In this document: positions 1 to 5,562 of the stretch, piece after piece
Position numbering within the stretch: position 1 is the stretch's first letter
Layout: each line of letters begins with the position of its first letter
Assembly (NCBI GenBank): GCA_900313295.1
Contig: OMQS01000161.1
Coordinates: 1 to 6,668 of the forward strand
Source: an uncultured Eubacteriales bacterium
GTDB taxonomy: Bacteria > Bacillota > Clostridia > Oscillospirales > Oscillospiraceae
Reading direction: 5' to 3'
Length of the DNA: 6,668 bases
Program-made: the position numbers and the translations under genes
The notes under the pieces: model-generated
The model's input: only the letters and a program-made list of their open reading frames with translations
The model's database searches: none
What the model was told of the DNA's origin: nothing

Positions 1-480
1 GCGCGGGGCATCCGGAACATCGACATTCTTTCCGGCGAATTGCAGCCCGTCCCTTTGGCGGCACCCTATGACGCCATGGTGTTCTGCTTCTTCGGACGCA
101 TGGAGGAGATCGCCGCCGTGGCCAAGGCGCAATGCCGCGGCACGGTGTTCGTTTTCAAAAAAAATTACACCAGCCACCGGTTCTCCGTGGGGGAGCACCC
201 CGCCGGATGGGACAGCTTTCGGGCGGGGGCGGACTGGCTCACGGAGCGCGGCGTGCCCTTTGAAGCGGAGACGCTGGAGCCGGAAATGGGGCAGCCCTTT
301 CGGAGCATGGAGGAGGCGCGGCAGTTCTTCCGCCTTTACAGCCGCGACGCGGACAAGGCCGCCATTACCGACGAATTCCTGCGCGGCAGGCTGGCGGAGA
401 CCGGACGGGAGGACTTTCCCCTGTATCTGCCCCACAAGCGGCAAGTGGGATATCTGCAATTTGAGAGCAAAGATCTATGA
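1..480 (+). CDS. Class I SAM-dependent methyltransferase, C-terminal part (5' end outside window)
   Basis: The frame is open from the first base and stops at TGA 478-480, so 159 C-terminal residues are visible and the start lies upstream. Segment PYDAMVFCFFG (visible residues 22-32) fits strand 4 of a Rossmann-fold methyltransferase with its motif II acidic residue (D24). GTVFVFKKN fits the next strand, and the end (FPLYLPHKRQVGYLQF) fits the closing strands. The SAM-binding glycine motif would be upstream and cannot be checked. The stop overlaps an ATG at 477, and the real start of the next gene is only 17 nt downstream, so the two genes are surely co-transcribed. Methyltransferases of this kind occur in clostridial iron/corrinoid ABC-importer operons; that it acts on the transported chelate or a related small molecule is inference. 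A TTG at position 40 is not a credible start because homologous-looking sequence extends before it. The fold is fairly likely, the substrate unknown. Confidence 0.6.
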   Translation, partial: ARGIRNIDILSGELQPVPLAAPYDAMVFCFFGRMEEIAAVAKAQCRGTVFVFKKNYTSHRFSVGEHPAGWDSFRAGADWLTERGVPFEAETLEPEMGQPFRSMEEARQFFRLYSRDADKAAITDEFLRGRLAETGREDFPLYLPHKRQVGYLQFESKDL

Positions 481-484
481 TAAA

Positions 485-489
485 AGGAG
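485..489 (+). promoter_or_regulatory. Ribosome binding site that sets the start of the binding-protein gene
   Basis: AGGAG lies within AAAAGGAGA, 8 nt before ATG 498. It favours ATG 498 over the in-frame ATG 477 that overlaps the previous stop codon. The 477 start has no comparable site and would add seven residues in front of the lysine-rich n-region of the signal peptide. Confidence 0.8.
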
Positions 490-497
490 AGCAAAGC

Positions 498-1565
498 ATG
501 AAAGCAAAGAAACGGATGGCGCTGCTGCTGGCCGTGGTCATGATTTTGGGTCTGGCTGCCTGCGGCAGCAAGAAGCCGGCGGAGAATCCCAACGCCACCC
601 GCATTTTCACCGACTCCACGGGGCGCGAGGTGGAGGTGCCCGCCAAGATCGACAAGGTGGCTCTCAGCGGCCCCCTGGCACAGATCGTCCTGTTCGCCCT
701 GTGTCCGGACAAGCTGGTGGGCGTTTCCAACGCATGGAGCAAGGATGCGCAGGAATTTCTGGACGAAAAATACTTTAATATGCCCCAGATCGGCCAGCTT
801 TACGGCGGCAAGGGCGAGCTGAATCTGGAGACTCTGCTCCGGAGCGGCGCGCAGGTGGTCATTGACGTGGGCGAGACCAAGGGCAGCATCAAGGAGGACA
901 TGGATGCCCTGCAGCAGCAGACGGGCATCCCCTTTGTCCACATCTCCGCCGAGATGCGTTCCTATCCCCAGGCCTACCGGATGCTGGGCGATCTGCTGGG
1001 CATGAAGGACGAGGCCGAGAAGCTGGCCGCCTACTGCGAAAAAATTTACGACCGAACGAAGACCATTGTCGGCAGCGTGGAGAAGGCCAACGTGCTGTAC
1101 GTCACCGGCGACATGGGGCAGAACGTCATTGCCAAAGGCTCCTATCACGCCGAAATTCTGGATCTGCTGACCAACAATCTGGCTCAGGTGGACGAGCCGT
1201 CCTCCAAGGGCACCGGCAACGAGGTCAGCATGGAGCAGATCCTCACCTGGAACCCCGACGTGGTGATCTTCGCGCCGGAGAGCATTTATTCCATTGTGAA
1301 AAACGACGCCGCGTGGCAGAGCATCACCGCCATTAAGAACGGCGATTACTATGAGGTGCCCTTCGTCCCCTACAACTGGATGGGCTTCCCCCCCTCCGTG
1401 CAGCGGTATCTGGGCATGATGTGGCTGAGCAAGGTGCTCTACCCCGAGGCCACGGCGGACTACGACCTCTGCAGCGACGTGCAGGAGTATTACAAATTGT
1501 TCTACCACTGCGACATCACGCGGGCGCAGTATGACGCGCTGGTGGCCAACTCGCTGGGAAAGTAA
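498..1565 (+). CDS. ABC importer substrate-binding lipoprotein, iron-siderophore/cobalamin (BtuF/FepB) family
   Basis: A 355-residue extracytoplasmic binding protein that should deliver a metal chelate (ferric siderophore, haem or cobalamin) to an ABC importer. The N-terminus has a basic n-region (KAKKR), a hydrophobic core and a lipobox L19-A20-A21-C22, so it is a lipid-anchored surface protein. The mature part begins with the family hallmark FTDSTGREVEVPAKIDKVAL (residues 37-56), followed by the first lobe (DKLVGVSNAW; ETLLRSGAQVVID, where 'the site is at the end of a Rossmann strand'). A long central helix covers about residues 160-195, and the second lobe includes NPDVVIFAP (252-260) and PYNWMGFPPSVQRYLG (291-306). 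The PYNW...PPSV...LG...WL pattern is one I associate with the Peripla_BP_2 (COG0614) subgroup of Clostridia. Length is normal for the family. It follows the methyltransferase gene closely and is the last gene before a terminator; the permease and ATPase are presumably upstream. The family is secure; the exact ligand cannot be read from the sequence. Confidence 0.9.
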   Translation: MKAKKRMALLLAVVMILGLAACGSKKPAENPNATRIFTDSTGREVEVPAKIDKVALSGPLAQIVLFALCPDKLVGVSNAWSKDAQEFLDEKYFNMPQIGQLYGGKGELNLETLLRSGAQVVIDVGETKGSIKEDMDALQQQTGIPFVHISAEMRSYPQAYRMLGDLLGMKDEAEKLAAYCEKIYDRTKTIVGSVEKANVLYVTGDMGQNVIAKGSYHAEILDLLTNNLAQVDEPSSKGTGNEVSMEQILTWNPDVVIFAPESIYSIVKNDAAWQSITAIKNGDYYEVPFVPYNWMGFPPSVQRYLGMMWLSKVLYPEATADYDLCSDVQEYYKLFYHCDITRAQYDALVANSLGK

Positions 1566-1573
1566 CGCATTTT

Positions 1574-1618
1574 AAACCCCCGCCGTCTGTTTTCTTTGTG
1601 CAGGCGGCGGGGGTTTTT
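1574..1618 (+). terminator. Rho-independent terminator after the binding-protein gene
   Basis: A 16-bp stem (1574-1589 with 1601-1616, one T-G wobble) built on CCCCCGCCG/CGGCGGGGG encloses an 11-nt loop and runs into TTTTT at 1614-1618. It begins 8 nt after the stop codon and closes the left-hand operon. Confidence 0.95.
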
Positions 1619-1659
1619 ATGGGCAGGGGTACAAAATTGTTAATTTAGCCAAAAACAGC

Positions 1660-1688
1660 TTGCCATTCTTCTTAAAATAGGGTAATAT
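1660..1688 (+). promoter_or_regulatory. Sigma-A promoter of the sugar ATPase gene
   Basis: TTGCCA (1660-1665), a 17-nt spacer, then TAATAT (1683-1688), in an AT-rich island (1630-1695) inside GC-rich surroundings. The predicted transcript starts near 1695, which leaves about 200 nt of untranslated leader before ATG 1898. No second promoter is seen nearer the gene. I found no convincing catabolite-repressor (cre) box overlapping it. Confidence 0.8.
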
Positions 1689-1694
1689 AAACTG

Positions 1695-1897
1695 TAAGGC
1701 GGCGCATAAGCCCGCCATTTATCCCCGCCGCCGGACGGCACTCCACTTCATGGCGTGCGGCGGTCAAAAAAAGGAGGAAAAAAGCCCGCTGTGACTGGCG
1801 GTGCGGCAGTGTGGAGACCTGCCGTAAAGCGGCGCGTCCATTGCGGCGGCCGCGAGGCTACTCCTTGCGGAGGCAGAGCAGCCGCAGTCAAAGAAAG
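1695..1897 (+). promoter_or_regulatory. Long structured 5' leader of the sugar ATPase mRNA
   Basis: About 200 nt separate the predicted transcription start from the ATG. Several stems can be paired by eye. Stem 1 is 1725-1731 with 1757-1763 (CCGCCGC/GCGGCGG), with further pairing inside it (1735-1740 with 1751-1756, one mismatch). Stem 2 is 1802-1809 with 1819-1826 (TGCGGCAG/CTGCCGTA, one wobble), with GGAG in its 9-nt loop. Stem 3 is an outer helix 1842-1847 with 1881-1886 (TGCGGC/GCCGCA) around an inner hairpin 1850-1857 with 1863-1870 (CCGCGAGG/CCTTGCGG, one wobble). No stem is followed by a T-run, so attenuation by an intrinsic terminator is unlikely; control of translation or RNA stability is more plausible. 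It matches no riboswitch consensus I can recognise (in particular not cobalamin, T-box or glycine). GC-rich DNA forms stems easily, so function is inference. Confidence 0.5.
1771..1778 (+). promoter_or_regulatory. Perfect Shine-Dalgarno sequence far from the annotated start
   Basis: AAGGAGGA sits in an A-rich, unstructured stretch (1766-1783) but is about 120 nt before ATG 1898. The nearest start codon is GTG 1791, 12 nt away, which opens a 44-codon frame ending at TGA 1923-1925, overlapping the start of the ATPase gene. The ATPase ATG itself has only a weak purine stretch (AAAGAAAG) in front of it. The same bases can pair with CTCCTT at 1861-1866 in the leader. Confidence 0.6.
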
Positions 1898-3064
<1,167 letters not shown>

Positions 3065-3084
3065 GCCGCTGCAAGAAAAAATCG

Positions 3085-3115
3085 ACCCGTCCTCCGAAAC
3101 GGAGGGCGGGTTTTT
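3085..3115 (+). terminator. Rho-independent terminator after the sugar ATPase gene
   Basis: A 12-bp stem, 3085-3096 with 3100-3111 (ACCCGTCCTCCG/CGGAGGGCGGGT, one wobble), with an AAA loop and TTTTT at 3111-3115, starting 20 nt after the stop. An A-run at 3076-3081 lies on the other side, so it could also stop transcription arriving on the - strand past the regulator remnant. Confidence 0.95.
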
Positions 3116-3142
3116 CGGCTTGTTTATGTGGGCTGCGGCGGG

Positions 3143-3409
3143 TCATTCCAGAAAGGTGCGCACGCCGCTGCGCACGCAGCGGCGCTGGCTGTCTGACAAC
3201 CTGCGGTATTCAGCCAGGAGCCGCGCTTCCTCCGGCGAAAGGGCGGACTCCGGCGGAGCGGTGTGCCCCGTCAGGCAGTCTAAGGAGGTGCGGAAGAAGT
3301 CGGCCAGATGAATAAGGGTCTCCATACCCGGCTCGATATTGTGGTTTTCGTACTTATTGATGGACTGCCGGTATGCGTGGGGCTGGTCGTAAGGGGCGAA
3401 GCCGGAGGC
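3143..3409 (-). pseudogene. Truncated XRE-family (Cro/CI-type) transcriptional regulator
   Basis: An open frame of 88 codons reads from just after an in-frame TAA (minus-strand 3412-3410) to TGA at 3145-3143. From about residue 13 it reads YRQSINKYENHNIEPGMETL, then LADFFRTSLDCLTG. This is the classic second half of an XRE helix-turn-helix (end of recognition helix, the E-x-G-x-x-x-P turn, helix 4 and LADFF...LTG), followed by a short acidic tail that ends FLE. The part before it (ASGFAPYDQPHA) does not resemble helices 1-3, no other minus-strand frame up to 3480 supplies them, and there is no usable start: the first ATG (3325) falls after the recognition helix and has no ribosome binding site. 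A complete regulator would need about 30 more N-terminal residues. I therefore read it as a decayed fragment left by deletion or recombination near 3375. A working short protein without DNA-binding ability is possible but unlikely. Confidence 0.7.
3163..3184. repeat. Perfect inverted repeat inside the regulator remnant
   Basis: CGCCGCTGC (3163-3171) pairs perfectly with GCAGCGGCG (3176-3184) around a GCAC loop. It lies in the 3' end of the XRE remnant and has no T-run on either side, so it is not a normal terminator. It may be chance in GC-rich coding sequence. Confidence 0.5.
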
Positions 3410-3481
3410 TTATTTCTATTGTGCATACTGATATAGCAAAAATGCAGAGCTTGGGGACAATTCTTACAGATTTTTTGAAAA

Positions 3482-3510
3482 AAACTCTCGGAAACGGGTT
3501 CCGAGAGTTT
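3482..3510 (-). terminator. Rho-independent terminator after the pyrophosphatase gene
   Basis: A perfect 12-bp stem, 3482-3493 with 3499-3510 (AAACTCTCGGAA/TTCCGAGAGTTT), with a 5-nt loop. On the minus strand it runs into an uninterrupted T7 tract (the A-run at 3478-3484), and it lies 50 nt past the pyrophosphatase stop. On the plus strand it is followed by TTTATATTTTTT, so it probably works both ways. The AT-rich stretch 3410-3481 between it and the regulator remnant contains no gene I can see. Confidence 0.93.
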
Positions 3511-3559
3511 ATATTTTTTACAATGTCAGAAAATCCCGCAGGAATTTTCGACAGGCGTT

Positions 3560-5170
3560 TTACCCCCAGAGGGCGGTGAGCATGGGGATGATCTGCTTTT
3601 TGCGGCTCATGACGCCGGGGAGGAAGAGGGTGTTGTCCTTGGGCTCCACGGAGAAGGCGTTGCGGATGGCGTCGTCGCTGCCCACATACAGAAGCTGCGT
3701 GCCCTCCAGAAGCACGTCTGTGAGCATGAGGAGCACCATGTCGTAGTGATGCTCGTCGCGGAGGCGGTTCATCTCTTTGAGCAGCTCGTCCTTGCGGCTC
3801 ATGATGTCCAGCGAGTCCAGACAGGTGATCTGGCTCACGCCCAGCACCTGCTCGGCGATGTGGAACTCCTTGAAATCGGAGGCGATCATCTCCTGCACGG
3901 GCTTATCGGGGCTGACGGAGGAGAAAAGTTCCTTGCCCAGATCGTCCAGATTGACATTGGCGATGCGCGCCAGACGCTCGGCCATGGAAATATCCCGCTT
4001 GGTGCAGGTGGGGGACTTGAACATCACCGTGTCGGACAGGATGGCCGCGGCCATGAGGCCGGCCATGGAGCCGGAGGGAATGACACCGTGCTCCTGATAC
4101 ATGGCGGCGATGATGGTGTTGGTGCTGCCCACAGGCTCATTGCGCACATAAATGGGCTGGCCGGTCTGGATATCTGCCAGACGGTGGTGGTCGATGATCT
4201 CCAGTATCTCCGCCTGATCCAAGCCCGGCACGGACTGAGACACCTCGTTATGATCCACCAGCACCACCTGCTTGCGGCGGGGGCGCAGCAAGTGGTAGCG
4301 GGACAGGGTGCCCACGACGTTTTCGTTTTCGTCCAGCACGGGGTAGCTGCGGTAGCGGCTCTTGAGCACCACCTCGCGGACGTCGTCTATGTAGTCGTCC
4401 AGATGGAAGCACACGATCTCGCCCCGCTGGCAGGGACGGGAGATGGGAATGGCCTGATAGATCAGGCGGCACACGCGGCCGGCGGGGAATGGCGTGGAGA
4501 TGATGCAGGTGTCGCCCTCGTAATTTTCCAGATTCGGGTCGATCTCCGCGCGGCAGATGATGAGGCAGCTCACCTTCTGATCCAGCGCGCGCCGGATCAT
4601 GTCCGGCTGGCTGGCGCAGAGGACGATGTTGTTGCTGCCGGAAAAGCGCAGGTTCTCGGCGGCCTGGGGCATGGCCACCACCACGTTGCCGCTGATGCTG
4701 GTGGGGATGCCGCTGCCCTCGTTGACGATGCGCCCCTCCAGCACGCTGACCAGATTGAACACCGGCAGCTCCTCCACATGGGAGTCCACCAGCGTCTCCA
4801 TGCTGAAGGTGGCGATGTCGCCGGCGGAGAGCATGCCGTAGAGCGTGCCGTCGTCATTCACCACAGGGACGGCGGAAATGCGCTGCTCGTGCATCACATG
4901 CCACGCCCGATCCATGGTGACGGAGGAGCTTAAACAGGGGGGCGTGTCATAATCCAGATCGCAGACCTGGGTGCGCACCGTGCGCAAAGACAGCGGCTCC
5001 TCGAAGCCGAAGTGCCGGAGCATACGGCCGGTCTCGTCGCTGACATGACCCAGATGCGCCGCCACATACTGCCGGTCGCCCAGAGCGTTGCGCAGAGCGG
5101 CATAGGACATGGCCGCCACGATGGAATCCGTGTCGGGATTGCGGTGGCCGGTGACAAAAATCTCGTTCAT
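3560..5170 (-). CDS. ppaC: Manganese-dependent inorganic pyrophosphatase with CBS-DRTGG-CBS regulatory insert (family II)
   Basis: A 536-residue cytoplasmic enzyme that hydrolyses pyrophosphate to two phosphates, pulling biosynthetic reactions forward. The DHH catalytic domain begins with GHRNPDTDS (8-16; metal ligands H9, D13, D15) and resumes after the insert with VDHNE (305-309), the DHH triad (327-329) and ILSDT (377-381, D380). The C-terminal DHHA2 domain carries SDFKEF (431-436) and SRKKQIIPML (522-531), which binds substrate in this family. The insert has a first CBS repeat (about 76-122), a DRTGG-type segment (about 145-245) and a second CBS repeat (about 250-297). In studied CBS-PPases this insert binds adenine nucleotides, AMP/ADP inhibiting and ATP or diadenosine polyphosphates activating; here that is by family. 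Start ATG 5170 is fixed by AGGAGG 7 nt upstream; the longer frame from 5227 would include the promoter. All catalytic motifs seen are intact. It is a single-gene unit with its own promoter and terminator. Confidence 0.96.
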   Translation of the reverse strand: MNEIFVTGHRNPDTDSIVAAMSYAALRNALGDRQYVAAHLGHVSDETGRMLRHFGFEEPLSLRTVRTQVCDLDYDTPPCLSSSVTMDRAWHVMHEQRISAVPVVNDDGTLYGMLSAGDIATFSMETLVDSHVEELPVFNLVSVLEGRIVNEGSGIPTSISGNVVVAMPQAAENLRFSGSNNIVLCASQPDMIRRALDQKVSCLIICRAEIDPNLENYEGDTCIISTPFPAGRVCRLIYQAIPISRPCQRGEIVCFHLDDYIDDVREVVLKSRYRSYPVLDENENVVGTLSRYHLLRPRRKQVVLVDHNEVSQSVPGLDQAEILEIIDHHRLADIQTGQPIYVRNEPVGSTNTIIAAMYQEHGVIPSGSMAGLMAAAILSDTVMFKSPTCTKRDISMAERLARIANVNLDDLGKELFSSVSPDKPVQEMIASDFKEFHIAEQVLGVSQITCLDSLDIMSRKDELLKEMNRLRDEHHYDMVLLMLTDVLLEGTQLLYVGSDDAIRNAFSVEPKDNTLFLPGVMSRKKQIIPMLTALWG

Positions 5171-5177
5171 GCTGTCG

Positions 5178-5183
5178 CCTCCT
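5178..5183 (-). promoter_or_regulatory. Ribosome binding site of the pyrophosphatase gene
   Basis: Minus-strand AGGAGG, 7 nt before ATG 5170. It decides the start against the upstream in-frame ATG codons at 5227 and 5200. Confidence 0.9.
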
Positions 5184-5198
5184 GTTGGTCTTTTTTTC

Positions 5199-5227
5199 AT
5201 TATAAAACGCCGTGGGGGGTATTTCAA
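5199..5227 (-). promoter_or_regulatory. Near-consensus sigma-A promoter of the pyrophosphatase gene
   Basis: On the minus strand TTGAAA (5227-5222), a 17-nt spacer and a perfect TATAAT (5204-5199). Transcription should start near 5192, giving a leader of about 22 nt that holds the ribosome binding site. The sequence predicts strong, constitutive expression, as expected for a housekeeping pyrophosphatase. Confidence 0.9.
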
Positions 5228-5326
5228 TACGAGGATATGCTAAAATTTGCATTCCATGGGGGATTTTTTCCGTGAAAAGGCAGAGGTGGGGGGATTTTGA
5301 GTGGAAAGCGGAAAGTTGGGGGGCGG

Positions 5327-5359
5327 ATTGCCACACCGGTGTGCGCACCGGTTCGCAAT
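5327..5359. repeat. Hairpin repeat element, GGATTGCCA...TCGCAATGACA type
   Basis: Outer arms ATTGC (5327-5331) and GCAAT (5355-5359) flank a perfect inner stem ACCGGTG/CACCGGT (5335-5341 with 5346-5352) around a TGCG loop. The frame GGATTGCCA...TCGCAATGACA with a variable inner stem is a pattern I recognise from interspersed intergenic repeats in gut bacteria. Only one copy is in the window, so its repetitive nature is recalled knowledge, not shown here. It has no coding content. Confidence 0.55.
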
Positions 5360-5388
5360 GACATTTTTTGGGGGGTGCGGCGGGTGTC

Positions 5389-5413
5389 GGCGGCGGGGTG
5401 AGGGCACGCCGCC
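5389..5413. repeat. Second hairpin element, possible interspersed repeat
   Basis: A perfect 7-bp stem GGCGGCG/CGCCGCC (5389-5395 with 5407-5413) around an 11-nt loop in which GTG and CAC can also pair. On the minus strand it reads GTAGGGCGGCGTGCCCTCAC followed by CCCGCC, which resembles a second class of GC-rich intergenic repeat of clostridial genomes. It lies 30 bp from the first element. A single copy is visible, so this is tentative. Confidence 0.4.
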
Positions 5414-5456
5414 CTACGGGGGATGGGTGCAGGGCGGGGGCAGAAATGAAAAAAAC

Positions 5457-5494
5457 GGACTGCACGGGCGGTGGGAGGCACCGGCCGGCAGTCC
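5457..5494 (-). terminator. Rho-independent terminator after the ABC permease gene
   Basis: Long imperfect stem: GGACTGC (5457-5463) pairs with GCAGTCC (5488-5494), continued by CGG/CCG and CGGTG/CACCG with one bulged A and one G-G mismatch, closing on a GGAGG loop. On the minus strand it runs into T7 (A-run 5449-5455), 69 nt past the permease stop. On the plus strand it is followed by TGTTTTTG, so it may act in both directions. Confidence 0.9.
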
Positions 5495-5562
5495 TGTTTT
5501 TGCGGCGTTTATGGCCGCTTATTGCGTTTCATATTCGGCGGGCGGCGCTGCCCGTAAGGGGA

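Larger units (their letters stand above)
5228..5456. other. Non-coding, G-run-rich spacer between pyrophosphatase promoter and terminator
   Basis: No credible gene on either strand. The plus strand carries runs of five or six G at 5258, 5288, 5318, 5370, 5418 and 5436, with another at 5214 inside the promoter spacer. Several are followed by an A/T stretch (GGGGGATTTTTT, GGGGGGATTTT). The 5258, 5288 and 5318 runs are exactly 30 bp apart and the first two are followed by loosely similar sequence (GTGaAAAG/GTGGAAAG), suggesting degenerate direct repeats. The two hairpin elements above lie in the right half. Confidence 0.5.

Noticed and set aside
477..500. ATG 477 as start of the binding protein (ATGA overlap with the previous stop)
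   Set aside because: ATG 498 has AGGAG at ideal spacing and gives a normal lipoprotein signal peptide; 477 lacks a good site and adds MIKGEQS.
336..1508. Long minus-strand frame (390 codons) opposite the binding-protein gene
   Set aside because: It is antisense to a gene with clear family motifs and codon use; its product is a low-complexity His/Leu/Gly/Val-rich shadow that also runs across two adjacent genes.
1695..1897. Cobalamin, T-box, glycine or other known riboswitch in the leader
   Set aside because: I looked for their conserved boxes and saw none; the stems present do not form those architectures.
3373..3579. Plus-strand frame of 68 codons between the regulator remnant and the pyrophosphatase
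   Set aside because: It passes through the perfect terminator stem at 3482-3510, has no ribosome binding site and resembles no family.
3746..4933. Long plus-strand frame (395 codons) opposite the pyrophosphatase gene
   Set aside because: It is a shadow of an enzyme with all catalytic motifs intact; no ribosome binding site and no recognisable domain.
5171..5227. Upstream in-frame starts of the pyrophosphatase (5227 or 5200)
   Set aside because: The near-consensus promoter lies at 5199-5227, so these codons are upstream of the predicted transcript; ATG 5170 has AGGAGG and the family's usual N-terminus.
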